This document shows positions 32,908-41,269 of a DNA stretch of 64,000 nt, one piece after another (within the stretch, counting starts at the first letter, position 1; each line of letters starts with the position of its first letter). The stretch covers positions 310,001 through 374,000 of the forward strand of contig NZ_VFPV01000002.1 in assembly GCF_006716905.1 (NCBI RefSeq), in the 5' to 3' direction. Under the pieces are notes generated by a model, which worked only from the letters and a program-made list of their open reading frames with translations, had not been told where the DNA came from and did no database searches. The DNA comes from Acidovorax temperans. GTDB lineage: Bacteria; Pseudomonadota; Gammaproteobacteria; Burkholderiales; Burkholderiaceae_C. Both the position numbers and the translations under genes were made by a program.

Positions 32908-33861
32908 TTACCAGCGCGAACGCAGGCGGTTGTAAGCGTAGGTGCCAAACTGGCGCTGGGCCGAGGGCGTCAGGTACACCGAGTCTGCAAAAGCGTACTT
33001 GTCCTGGTTGGCGCTGGCCAGCAGGGTGGAGGTGGTGCACAGCGCAGAGTTCACCTTGCCTGCGCCAATGCCGATACCGTCGGTAGCGTCCACCGACGTG
33101 CACACGGCCTTGGTGGCGTTTTCAAAGCCGTAGGCCGATGGGCTGCTGGTGTACAGGTTCACGTAGTAGGCCAGGTCCACGTACAGCACGTTGGCGCCCA
33201 GGTCCACGATGCCCACGAGCAGGCCTTCGTTGAAGGCGCTGCTGGCCGAGTTCAGCACGGTGGTGCGGCCAATGTCGGTGGCCCAGGGGGTCTTGCTCAG
33301 GTCGTAGGTGCCAGCCACCACAACGTACTTGGCGCCCGCGTTCACCAAGCGGCGAATCTGCGCAGCGAAATCGGTACCCGCCTGGCGCGAGGCCGTGATC
33401 ATCTGCTCTGTGGTCATGGTGCCAGCGTTCACGGCGGCCATGTTGGCAATCACATCGCTGATGCCGCCGTTGATCATCACCAGGTCATCGCCCGTGAAGG
33501 TGTTGCTGGCCAGGAAGCTGTCGATCTGCTCTTTCACCGTCAGCGTGGTGTTGCTGCCAGCGGCATCGGGCTTGGCCACGATGCGGGCATTGCCTGCGGC
33601 GTAGCTCTTGCCGCCAGCCGAAGAGGCGGTGAGGGTCTTGCCATAGCCCGAAGCCACCTGCAGTGTCCAGTTGTTGACCGAGCCGTCGTTGACGGTGTAG
33701 CGCGTGCCCTTTTGGCCCACATCGCTCATGCCATCGCCGAAAGCAATCATGCGCTGCGGCGAGATGGCCGATTCGGTGGTGCTGGAACCGCAAGCCGCGA
33801 GCAGCGCTGCCGACGCACAGGCGGCGACCATCAAGCTGCGGCGCATCCAATTTGCTGCCAT
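32908..33861 (-). CDS. SGNH/GDSL-family lipoprotein with lost catalytic residues
   Basis: 317 aa from the ATG at 33861, which has a GGAG ribosome site; a TTG at 33873 is less likely. Signal peptide with lipobox LLAAC-GSS. The fold blocks of SGNH esterases are clear, but each key residue is changed: block I is FGDGMSD (nucleophile Ser replaced by Gly), block III is NGGISD (the GxND Asn replaced by Ser), and block V is DSVYLTPSA (the DxxH His replaced by Tyr). The protein is therefore probably a non-catalytic binding or structural lipoprotein. It has intact reading frame and a normal signal. Confidence 0.82.
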   Translation of the reverse strand: MAANWMRRSLMVAACASAALLAACGSSTTESAISPQRMIAFGDGMSDVGQKGTRYTVNDGSVNNWTLQVASGYGKTLTASSAGGKSYAAGNARIVAKPDAAGSNTTLTVKEQIDSFLASNTFTGDDLVMINGGISDVIANMAAVNAGTMTTEQMITASRQAGTDFAAQIRRLVNAGAKYVVVAGTYDLSKTPWATDIGRTTVLNSASSAFNEGLLVGIVDLGANVLYVDLAYYVNLYTSSPSAYGFENATKAVCTSVDATDGIGIGAGKVNSALCTTSTLLASANQDKYAFADSVYLTPSAQRQFGTYAYNRLRSRW

Positions 33862-33974
33862 GTATTTCTCCAAAAAAGTGGGGGGTAGTTTAACGATGCC
33901 GAGTCAACGCATGTAAAGCGATTTCGGGAACCATACTTGCAATATTCGTGTTTCGGATCCGCGAGCTCTGCCAC

Positions 33975-34075
33975 TGGCACTGTCGAGGCCAGCGGCCGCC
34001 GCGCAAGGGCCGCCCCGCCGCGCTGGCGGCGTCCCCCTGGGGGGAAGTCGCGAAGCGGCTCAGGGGGGGGGCTTC
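33975..34075. repeat. GC-rich dispersed repeat before sua5 end
   Basis: Contains GCGGCCGCCGCGCAAGGGCC, GCGCTGGCGGCGTCCCCCTG and GAAGTCGCGAAGCGGCTCAG. The reverse-complement form, with an extra insert, is at 60387-60500. Confidence 0.75.
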
Positions 34076-34079
34076 CAAT

Positions 34080-35096
34080 CTATGCTGCCGCGGCGCGCTG
34101 CAACCGGTCGCGCACGCCTTCCCATTCAGGGGTGGCGGGCGGGGTTTCAATCCAGATCAGCTTCACGCCCTGGTCGTCAAACGCGCGAAGCGCCGCGAAC
34201 AGCTGCTGCGCGGCTGCGCTGGCGTCATCGGGCATGCGGCGCATGACCAGCTTGGACGACTGGGTACGCAGCGCAACGCGTGCATACACCGCAATGTGGG
34301 CGGCTTCGGCGCCCAGCAGGTCCAGCCCGGTTTGCAGGGCCTTGGCGTCCATCAGCCGCACCTTCGCAGCCGGGGCGTAGTGCGCCTCCAGCGTGCCAGA
34401 GGCGCGCGGGGTGTGATGGGGCAGGTCTTCTTTGGACAGCGGCGCCATGCCGCAAGCCTGCTGGATCTGCTCGCGCGTGATGGCGCCGGGGCGCAGCAGC
34501 ACGGGCACGCCCCGGGTGCAATCGACGATGGTGCTTTCGATGCCCACCTGGCACGGTCCGCCGTCGAGCACCAGCAGGGCTTCGCCCAGCTCGTCTTGCA
34601 CATGCTGGGCGGTGGTGGGGCTCACGCGGCCAAAGCGGTTGGCGCTGGGCGCGGCCACGCCCCACACGGGGGCATCACCGGGCACGGCGGCATCGGCGGG
34701 TGCAGCGCAGGCCACCAGCAGCGCATGCGCCACCGGGTGGGCCGGGCAGCGCAGGCCCACACTGTCCTGCCCGCCCGTGGCGGCGGTGGCCACGCCGCTC
34801 AGGCGCGGCAGGATGAGGGTGAGCGGGCCAGGCCAGAACGCATCGACCAGTTTTTGCGCAAACGCGGGCACCTCGCTGGCAAAGTGGGCAATGCCTGCGG
34901 CGTCGGCTACGTGCACGATCAGTGGATGGTCGCTGGGGCGGCCCTTGGCTGCAAAAATCTGCGCCACGGCAGCGTCGCTGCTGGCATCGGCGGCCAGGCC
35001 GTACACGGTTTCGGTGGGCAGGCCCAGCAGCGCGCCGCTGCGCAGGGCCCGCGCGGCGGTGGCGATGGCCGAAGGATCGTTGCCGTCGAGGATCAT
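34080..35096 (-). CDS. L-threonylcarbamoyladenylate synthase (Sua5 type)
   Basis: Makes threonylcarbamoyl-AMP from threonine, bicarbonate and ATP for the t6A modification; 338 aa. The N-terminal YrdC domain (LGLPTETVYGLAADA, KGRPSDHPLIVHV, VGLRCPAH, SANRFGRVSPTT) is followed by a Sua5 C-terminal domain (GTLEAHYAPAA). The ATG at 35096 is used because the longer frame begins with TTG. It starts 2 bp after the purK stop and ends a purE-purK-sua5 operon. Confidence 0.93.
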   Translation of the reverse strand: MILDGNDPSAIATAARALRSGALLGLPTETVYGLAADASSDAAVAQIFAAKGRPSDHPLIVHVADAAGIAHFASEVPAFAQKLVDAFWPGPLTLILPRLSGVATAATGGQDSVGLRCPAHPVAHALLVACAAPADAAVPGDAPVWGVAAPSANRFGRVSPTTAQHVQDELGEALLVLDGGPCQVGIESTIVDCTRGVPVLLRPGAITREQIQQACGMAPLSKEDLPHHTPRASGTLEAHYAPAAKVRLMDAKALQTGLDLLGAEAAHIAVYARVALRTQSSKLVMRRMPDDASAAAQQLFAALRAFDDQGVKLIWIETPPATPEWEGVRDRLQRAAAA

Positions 35097-35098
35097 GG

Positions 35099-36271
35099 TC
35101 AAAACGCGTCAATGCCCAGCAGGGCTGCCGCCTTCAGGGCGGTTGCGCGCGCTGCTTCGGGCGTGGCGGCGGTGATGTTCAGGTGCCCCATCTTGCGGCC
35201 GCGCTTGGCGTCGCGCTTGCCGTACAGGTGCAGGTGGGTGCCGGGCAGGGCCAGCACTTCGGCCCACGGTGGGGTCTGCGCGGCATCGCCGTGGGCAAAC
35301 CACAAGTCGCCCAGCAGGTTGAGCATGACGGCGGGGCTGTGCTGGCGCGGCTGCGTGAGCGGCAGGCGTGCCATGGTGCGCACCTGCAACTCAAACTGCG
35401 ACACGTCGCAGGCGTTCTGGCTGTAGTGGCCGCTGTTGTGGGGGCGGGGGGCGATCTCGTTGACCACGAGGCTGCCGTCCTGCAGCACGAAGAATTCCAC
35501 GCACAGCACGCCCACGTACTGAAGGCCTTCTGCTACAGATTTTGCAGCTGCTACCGCTTGTGCAGCAAGCGCTGGAGGCAGATTTCCTTCATAAACCTCG
35601 GTCACCGCCAGAATGCCGTCGCGGTGCAGGTTGCGCTGCACGGGCAGGTGCACCATGGCGCCATCCGCGCCGCGCGCCACGATCACGGAGCATTCGAGCT
35701 GCAGGGGCAGCATCTTCTCCAGCACGCAGGGTACTTGGCCGACGGAATCCCAGGCAGCAGCCAGCTCGGCGGGCGTCTTCACGCGCACCTGGCCCTTGCC
35801 GTCGTAGCCCATGCGGGCGGTTTTCAAAATGCCGGGAAGCAGGTCGGGCGACACGGCTGCCAGTTGCTCGGCCGTCTCGATGACGGCATAGGGCGCGCAG
35901 GGCACGCCGCAGGCCACAAAGTGCGCCTTCTCGCGTGCGCGGTCTTGCGCTACCGACACCGCACTGGCGGCGGGCGATACGGGCCGCTGCGCTGCCAGGG
36001 CCGCGAGCGCAGCGGCGGGCACGTTCTCGAATTCGGTCGTCACCGCATCGGCCACGCGGGCCAGCTCGGCCAGGCCTTGCGGGTCTTCGTAGGCGGTGTG
36101 GATGTGGTGGTGGCTCACCAGCCCGGCGGGGCTGGTCGGGTCTGCATCCAGCACGGCGGTGAAGTAGCCCATGGCTTGCGCCTGGTGCACAAACATGCGG
36201 CCCAGCTGGCCGCCGCCCAGCACGCCCAGGGTTGCACCGGGGAGCAGGGGTTTCAGGTCGCTGGCAGTCAT
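35099..36271 (-). CDS. purK: N5-carboxyaminoimidazole ribonucleotide synthase
   Basis: An ATP-grasp enzyme of purine synthesis that carboxylates AIR; 390 aa. N-terminal [16 protein letters not shown]-grasp residues in [28 protein letters not shown] and [12 protein letters not shown] are present. The stretch [18 protein letters not shown] (about residues 230-247) is encoded by sequence closely matching the 56-bp dispersed repeat (35532-35585), in frame. The ATG overlaps the purE stop by 4 bp. Confidence 0.95.
   Translation of the reverse strand: MTASDLKPLLPGATLGVLGGGQLGRMFVHQAQAMGYFTAVLDADPTSPAGLVSHHHIHTAYEDPQGLAELARVADAVTTEFENVPAAALAALAAQRPVSPAASAVSVAQDRAREKAHFVACGVPCAPYAVIETAEQLAAVSPDLLPGILKTARMGYDGKGQVRVKTPAELAAAWDSVGQVPCVLEKMLPLQLECSVIVARGADGAMVHLPVQRNLHRDGILAVTEVYEGNLPPALAAQAVAAAKSVAEGLQYVGVLCVEFFVLQDGSLVVNEIAPRPHNSGHYSQNACDVSQFELQVRTMARLPLTQPRQHSPAVMLNLLGDLWFAHGDAAQTPPWAEVLALPGTHLHLYGKRDAKRGRKMGHLNITAATPEAARATALKAAALLGIDAF
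35532..35585 (+). repeat. 56-bp repeat-like sequence within purK
   Basis: GCTACAGATTTTGCAGCTG, CTACCGCTTGTGCAGCAAGC and GAGGCAGATTT follow the repeat order. It is antisense to purK and in frame with it. Confidence 0.6.
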
Positions 36272-36762
36272 GCTGCGGGCGGCAAGGTCATGTTGCGGGC
36301 CACTTCCGTCTGCTCGGCGCGGAAGGCTTCCAGGCGCTGGCGCAGTTCGGGGTTTTCGTTGGCCAGCAGGGCTACGGCAAACAGGGCGGCGTTGGCGGCG
36401 CCTGCAGTGCCAATGGCAAACGTCGCCACGGGAATGCCCTTGGGCATTTGCACGATGGAATGCAGCGAGTCCACACCCTGCAGGTGGCGGCTGGCCACGG
36501 GCACGCCCAGCACCGGCACGGTGGTCTTGGCGGCGATCATGCCGGGCAGGTGGGCAGCACCGCCGGCCCCGGCGATGATGGCCTTCAGGCCCCGGCCTGC
36601 AGCGGCTTCGGCGTAGGCAAACATGTCGTCGGGCATGCGGTGGGCCGAGACCACGCGGGCCTCGTGTGCGATGCCGAACTGCTCAAGAATTTGCACTGCG
36701 TGCTGCATGGTGTCCCAGTCGCTGCTGGAACCCATGACGACGCCGATCTGGATGGATTTCAT
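36268..36762 (-). CDS. purE: N5-CAIR mutase (phosphoribosylaminoimidazole carboxylase)
   Basis: Class I PurE, 164 aa; converts N5-CAIR to CAIR. The signature [13 protein letters not shown] is at the N terminus, and [21 protein letters not shown] and [19 protein letters not shown] are conserved. The ATG at 36762 is chosen over an upstream frame without similarity. It leads purE-purK-sua5 on the minus strand. IS copy B lies about 150 bp upstream, between purE and the divergent cnoX. Confidence 0.95.
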   Translation of the reverse strand: MKSIQIGVVMGSSSDWDTMQHAVQILEQFGIAHEARVVSAHRMPDDMFAYAEAAAGRGLKAIIAGAGGAAHLPGMIAAKTTVPVLGVPVASRHLQGVDSLHSIVQMPKGIPVATFAIGTAGAANAALFAVALLANENPELRQRLEAFRAEQTEVARNMTLPPAA

Positions 36763-36913
36763 GGTGTGTGGGGGTGGCGCTGCGGCCGCATGGCGCAGCC
36801 GCTCGCAATGGATGGAACCCGCGATTTTACTTTTTGCGTCCCCCCACGGCACATCCGGTCACAGGCTTGGGCCAAAATAGCGCGAACTCGCCTTTGAAAG
36901 GGCCCTGCCGGCC

Positions 36914-38355
36914 CAATGCCAGTAAGTTAAGCAAAGGCCCTTCGGGGTCTTTGTTGTTTGTACAGTGCAGGCTTGATCAATTGAGCTTTGGCCATAGAGG
37001 TCAAGCGATAGCCAATGCTGCTGCAAGAGTACCTGAACGATACCCATGAGTTTGCGAGCCCCGAACAATGGGGTGTCGTTCAAAGCAACATACCCCAGCA
37101 GTGGATTGAACAGGCCTTGCAGATGACGGGTGTAGCCACGCTGCGCAAGCGGCGACTGCCCATGGAGCAGGCACTTTGGCTGGTATTGGGTGTGGCCTTG
37201 CTTAGAGACCGCTCCATCGTGAACGTGGCCGAGGTACTGGAGCTGGCACTGCCTGGGCAGCACAATGAACCCATCAGCTCCAGCGCGCTGAGCCAGGCGC
37301 GCCAACGGCTGGGCAGTGAGCCCCTGCAATGGCTGTTTCGCCACACTGCTGCCCATTGGGCGCACCAGCAGGCCGCTCGCCACCGCTGGCAAGGCTTGGC
37401 GCTGTACGCATTGGATGGCGTGGTCTGGCGTACCCCCGACACACAAGACAACCGCCAGCACTTTGGTTGCCAGCGCAACCACGCAGACCACCAAAGTCCC
37501 TTCCCCCTGGTGCGCATGGCCTGCTTGCTCGATGCCAGAGCTCGTTTATTGGTAGATGCCAGCCTGGATGCCTACGACACCAGTGAGTACGCATTGGCTG
37601 AACGCTTGTGGCCGAAGTTGCCGCCTGACTCGCTGGTGATTGTGGACAAAGGGTTTTACTCGGCAAGTCTGCTGTGGCCGCTGCAACACCGCCAGGGACG
37701 TCACTGGCTGATCCCTGCGCGTGCCGGACTCAGGGGCGAGGTGGTGCAAACGCATGGCCCTGGCGATGTGAGCTTGCGCATGAAGGTCTCGCCCCAAGCT
37801 CGCAAGAAAGACCCCGGCTTGCCGCTCACGTGGGAGGTGCGCGCCATCACCCGTGAACTCGATGGCAAACCCAGAACCTTGTTCACGTCCCTGATGGATC
37901 CGGCACGCTACAAGGCCGAGGAGGTGTTCGCGCTGTACCACGAACGCTGGGAGATTGAGCTGGCCTATGGAGAGATGAAGACGGACATGCTGGGCCAGGC
38001 GATGACGTTGCGCAGCCAGCAACCCGATGGGGTCAAGCAAGAGCTGTGGGCAACCTTGTTGATGTACAACCTGATCCGCTTGGAGATCACGCGCATCGCA
38101 GACGAGGCCAAAGTGCAGCCCTGTCGCATCAGCTTCATCACGGCGCTGCGCTACATCGTGGATGAGTGGCTGTGGAGTTCAGGATCACACACCCCTGGGG
38201 CCATCCCGGCCAAGCTTGCGGCCATGAGAAAGAACATCCGCCGCTTCGTGCTGCCGCCTCGCAGATCCCACAGGCGGTATCCGCGTGAGGTTCGTATGAC
38301 CAAGACCCAGTATCCCGTCAAAAAAATGCCGCTCAGACTTAACTGAGCGGCATTG
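36914..38355 (+). mobile_element. IS4-family insertion sequence, copy B
   Basis: 1442 bp, same terminal repeats as copies A and C, opposite orientation, with an exact 11-bp duplication CCCTGCCGGCC (36903-36913 and 38356-38366). The empty site would read GGGCC-CTGCC-GGCCC followed by GCTTTTT, again a hairpin plus T-run, but here only about 20 bp before the cnoX start codon. The IS therefore cuts cnoX from its original promoter (CAAAATAGCGCG at 36874-36885). The 5' inward terminator hairpin is at 36933-36952 and the 3' one at 38320-38351 (minus-strand sense). Confidence 0.96.
37015..38346 (+). CDS. IS4-family transposase (copy B)
   Basis: 443 aa, identical in sequence to copies A and C, with intact DDE triad and YREK signature. 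Identity across three copies means recent transposition or ongoing gene conversion. A possible internal promoter (TTGATC at 36974, ATAGAG about 17 bp on) lies between the inward terminator hairpin and the ATG. Confidence 0.96.
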   Translation: MLLQEYLNDTHEFASPEQWGVVQSNIPQQWIEQALQMTGVATLRKRRLPMEQALWLVLGVALLRDRSIVNVAEVLELALPGQHNEPISSSALSQARQRLGSEPLQWLFRHTAAHWAHQQAARHRWQGLALYALDGVVWRTPDTQDNRQHFGCQRNHADHQSPFPLVRMACLLDARARLLVDASLDAYDTSEYALAERLWPKLPPDSLVIVDKGFYSASLLWPLQHRQGRHWLIPARAGLRGEVVQTHGPGDVSLRMKVSPQARKKDPGLPLTWEVRAITRELDGKPRTLFTSLMDPARYKAEEVFALYHERWEIELAYGEMKTDMLGQAMTLRSQQPDGVKQELWATLLMYNLIRLEITRIADEAKVQPCRISFITALRYIVDEWLWSSGSHTPGAIPAKLAAMRKNIRRFVLPPRRSHRRYPREVRMTKTQYPVKKMPLRLN

Positions 38356-38378
38356 CCCTGCCGGCCCGCTTTTTGCCC

Positions 38379-39335
38379 ATGATCGACATCACCGTAGAGA
38401 ATTTTGAAACCGAGGTGGTTGCCGCCTCGATGACCGTGCCCGTGCTGGTGGACTTCTGGGCGCCTTGGTGCGGCCCCTGCAAGTCGCTGGGCCCGGTGCT
38501 GGAAAAGCTCGAAGTGGAATACGCCGGCCGCTTCAAGCTGGCCAAGATCGACTCGGACCAGCAGCAGCAACTGGCGGGCATGTTCGGCATCCGCAGCATT
38601 CCCACCTGCGTGCTGCTCAAGAACGGCCAGCCCGTGGACGGATTCATGGGCGCACAACCCGAGGGCCAGGTGCGGGCCTTCCTCGACAAGCATGTGCCCA
38701 GCGAGGGTGCGCTGGAGGCCGAGGCCGATGTGGACGAGGCCCACGAACTGCTGGAGTCTGGCGACACCCAGGCGGCGCTTTCCAAGATGGCTGATGCCCT
38801 GGCCGCAGACCCCACCAACGACGACGCCCGCTTTGACTACGTGCGCCTGCTGATTGCCACCGGCGGCTACGAAGAGGCCGACGCCCTGCTGCAGGAACCC
38901 CTCAAGCGCATTCCCCAGCCGCTGCGCTTCGATGCGCTGTGGCGCTGGCTCGATGCCCTGCAGTTCGTGCAGAACGATGACCGGGGCAACTGGCCGCTGG
39001 AGCAATTTGACGCCCTGATTGCCCAGAACAAGCGCGACTTCGACACCCGCTTTGCCAAGGCCCGCGTGCTCATGGCCGAGGGCGAATGGGCGGCGGCCAT
39101 GGAAGAGCTGCTGGAAATCATCATGCGCGACAAGACCTGGAACGCCGAGGCGCCGCGCAAGACCTATGTGGCCATTCTGGAGCTGCTCACTCCGCCCCAG
39201 CCCAAGCCTGACCCCACCGCGGCTGGCAAAACGGCTGCAGGCATTGAACTGGTGGGCAAAACCACCGTGGAGCAGGACGAAACCACGGCCATGCTCAACG
39301 CCTACCGTCGCAAGCTCAGCATGGCGCTGAACTGA
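38379..39335 (+). CDS. cnoX: Thioredoxin-TPR chaperedoxin
   Basis: 318 aa, the YbbN/CnoX architecture: a thioredoxin domain (residues 1-110, WAPWCGPCKSLGP) and a C-terminal TPR region (about 125-290). CnoX protects proteins from oxidation-induced aggregation and passes them to chaperones. Unlike the E. coli protein, an intact CGPC active site is present, so it should be redox-active. The ATG at 38379 is used; the longer frame starts with TTG. IS copy B ends 23 bp upstream, so its promoter is now either in the IS or lost. Confidence 0.9.
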   Translation: MIDITVENFETEVVAASMTVPVLVDFWAPWCGPCKSLGPVLEKLEVEYAGRFKLAKIDSDQQQQLAGMFGIRSIPTCVLLKNGQPVDGFMGAQPEGQVRAFLDKHVPSEGALEAEADVDEAHELLESGDTQAALSKMADALAADPTNDDARFDYVRLLIATGGYEEADALLQEPLKRIPQPLRFDALWRWLDALQFVQNDDRGNWPLEQFDALIAQNKRDFDTRFAKARVLMAEGEWAAAMEELLEIIMRDKTWNAEAPRKTYVAILELLTPPQPKPDPTAAGKTAAGIELVGKTTVEQDETTAMLNAYRRKLSMALN

Positions 39336-39370
39336 GCCCCTGCGGTCTGGCCCGCGCGCTCACAAAAAAA

Positions 39371-39392
39371 GGAGGCATCGCCTCCTTTTTTT
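39371..39392 (+). terminator. Rho-independent terminator of cnoX
   Basis: GGAGGC-ATC-GCCTCC followed by seven T and preceded by seven A, so it may work in both directions. Confidence 0.9.
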
Positions 39393-39416
39393 GTTGCCGG
39401 GTTTCAGCGCGCTGGT

Positions 39417-39516
39417 GCTATGAAATCAGAAGCGGCTGGCGCTTGTTGGTAGCTATATTCCAATAGAAATCGGCCACGAAGTCACGCCAGTAAAGCGCAA
39501 GATGCTATCAATTAAT
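39417..39516. repeat. Two degenerate copies of the 56-bp repeat
   Basis: A forward variant at 39417-39475 (GCTATGAAATCAGAAGCGGC, TGGCGCTTGTTGG, ending AATCGGCC) with an inserted TAGCTATATTCC, and a reverse partial copy at 39491-39516 (TAAAGCGCAAGATGCTATCA). They fill the cnoX-purC gap. Confidence 0.65.
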
Positions 39517-39521
39517 GAGTG

Positions 39522-40442
39522 TCAGGCGGTGAGGCGCTCCAGCGCCTCGCGGTACTTGGCCGCCGTTTTTGCGATCACTTCCTGGGGCAGGCGTGGCGCG
39601 GGGGCGGTCTTGTCCCAGGGCTTGCCGTTCACTTTGGCCTGCTCCAGCCAGTCGCGCACGAACTGCTTGTCGTAGCTGGGGGGGTTGGCACCAGCGGCCA
39701 GGGCGGCTTCGTAGCCTTCCACGGGCCAGTAGCGGGAGCTGTCGGGCGTGAGCACCTCGTCCATCAGCACCAGCGTGCCATCGGGGGCCAGGCCAAACTC
39801 GAACTTGGTGTCGGCAATGATCATGCCCTTGGTCAGCGCAATCTCGGCCGCTGCCTTGTAGATGGCGATGCTCAGGTCGCGGATGCGGGTGGCCAGGTCC
39901 AGGCCAATCATCTCCACGGTGCGCTCGAAGGTGATGTTCTCGTCGTGCTCACCCACGGCTGCCTTGGCAGCGGGCGTGTAGATGGGCTCGGGTAGCTTGG
40001 CCGCGTTGGTCAGGCCTTCGGGCAGCGGCACGCCGCAGACCGAGCGGCTTTCCTGGTATTCCTTCCAGCCGCTGCCGGCCAGGTAGCCGCGCACCACGGC
40101 TTCCACGGGGATGGGCTTCAAGCGCTGCACCAGCATCGAGCGGCCGCGCACCTGGGCCACTTCCTCGGGCTTGACCACGCTTTCCGGGGCATCGCCGGTG
40201 AGGTGGTTGGGGCAGATGTGGCCGAGCTTGTCGAACCAGAACAGGGCCATCTGCGTGAGCAGCTCGCCCTTGCCAGGGATGGGCTCGCCCATGATCACGT
40301 CAAAGGCCGAGAGGCGGTCGCTGGCGACCATGAGGATGCGGTCGTCGCCCACGGCGTAGTTGTCACGCACCTTGCCGCGTGCCAGCAGGGGCAGCGATGT
40401 GAGGGCAGAGGTGTGCAGGGCGGGGTTGCTGGGCTGGGTCAT
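39522..40442 (-). CDS. purC: SAICAR synthetase
   Basis: Ligates aspartate to CAIR in purine synthesis; 306 aa, the longer form. [55 protein letters not shown] and [15 protein letters not shown] are the family blocks. The ATG at 40442 fits; the long frame upstream is not conserved. It reads towards the convergent cnoX, near but not in one operon with purEK. Confidence 0.95.
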   Translation of the reverse strand: MTQPSNPALHTSALTSLPLLARGKVRDNYAVGDDRILMVASDRLSAFDVIMGEPIPGKGELLTQMALFWFDKLGHICPNHLTGDAPESVVKPEEVAQVRGRSMLVQRLKPIPVEAVVRGYLAGSGWKEYQESRSVCGVPLPEGLTNAAKLPEPIYTPAAKAAVGEHDENITFERTVEMIGLDLATRIRDLSIAIYKAAAEIALTKGMIIADTKFEFGLAPDGTLVLMDEVLTPDSSRYWPVEGYEAALAAGANPPSYDKQFVRDWLEQAKVNGKPWDKTAPAPRLPQEVIAKTAAKYREALERLTA

Positions 40443-40853
40443 GGTTTCGATGGTGGCAATCAACGCGCCAGGAACGTGGCGTACGAAGGCAAGGCAAGCT
40501 CGCGGGCGCCCAGAGGGCTGGCATCGCAAGCGGCCAGATTTTACGCGGCTTGCCTGCTCTAGCGGCTGCAGTGGCGCGCGGTCTGTGCGGGGTGGGGTGT
40601 TGGTGAGAGGATGCGTGACTACGCGAGTGGTCGGCGGCGTGGTGCAGTTTTGAGCCGACTTCAGCATTGTGCGGGGTTTTTTGGCGTTTGGCACCTTGGG
40701 CCTGATAACCCGGTACAGCACAGCGGAATGGGATTGCATTTCAGGCAGTGCAGGGGCATAGTGAGCTCACGTCAACGGATGCATCCAGTTCGCCGGGCCG
40801 TCACTCTGATCCAGTGCGGCATATGTTTCACCGAGAGCACAGGAGACCTATTT
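40443..40853. other. 411-bp intergenic region between purC and hpf
   Basis: Holds the divergent promoters of purC and hpf. I see no gene, tRNA or convincing promoter box; a TGGCAC motif near 40688 lacks the -12 GC of a sigma-54 promoter. Confidence 0.5.
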
Positions 40854-41189
40854 ATGAATCTGACGATCAGCGGGCACCACCTCGAAGTTACCCCTGCCTT
40901 GCGCAATTACGTCACCACCAAGCTCGATCGGATCACTCGCCACTTTGACCAGGTGGTGGACGTCAAGGTACTGCTGACAGTAGAGAAACAGAAGGAGAAG
41001 GAAAAGCGCCAACGTGCTGAATGCAACATCCACGTCAAAGGCAACGATTTGTTTGCAGAAAGCGCCCATTCAGACCTGTACGCCGCTGTGGATGAACTGG
41101 TAGACAAGCTGGACCGCCAAGTGGTTCGCCACAAGGATCGCCTGCAAGACCACCACCACGAAGCTGTAAAGCGTGAGTTGCAAGTCTGA
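40854..41189 (+). CDS. hpf: Short-form ribosome hibernation promoting factor
   Basis: 111 aa, binds the 30S decoding region and promotes 100S dimers together with RMF-like factors in resting cells. [19 protein letters not shown] and [25 protein letters not shown] match the family, with the basic C terminus [17 protein letters not shown]. The ATG at 40854 is used. It belongs to the hpf-ptsN-hprK cluster usual in betaproteobacteria, here split by IS copy C inserted in its terminator. Confidence 0.93.
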   Translation: MNLTISGHHLEVTPALRNYVTTKLDRITRHFDQVVDVKVLLTVEKQKEKEKRQRAECNIHVKGNDLFAESAHSDLYAAVDELVDKLDRQVVRHKDRLQDHHHEAVKRELQV

Positions 41190-41237
41190 CGCCACTGCCT
41201 GATTGGCATTCGCACAGCAACCGCCCCTGGGGGCAAT

Positions 41238-41269
41238 GCCGCTCAGTTAAGTCTGAGCGGCATTTTTTT
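41238..41269 (+). terminator. Terminator carried at the 3' end of IS copy C
   Basis: Same 9-bp stem and seven T as in copy A; stops transcription coming from hpf and blocks antisense reading into the transposase. Confidence 0.85.

Noticed and set aside
40688-40702. TGGCAC motif as a sigma-54 promoter for hpf
   Set aside because: The -12 TTGC element is not at the required spacing.
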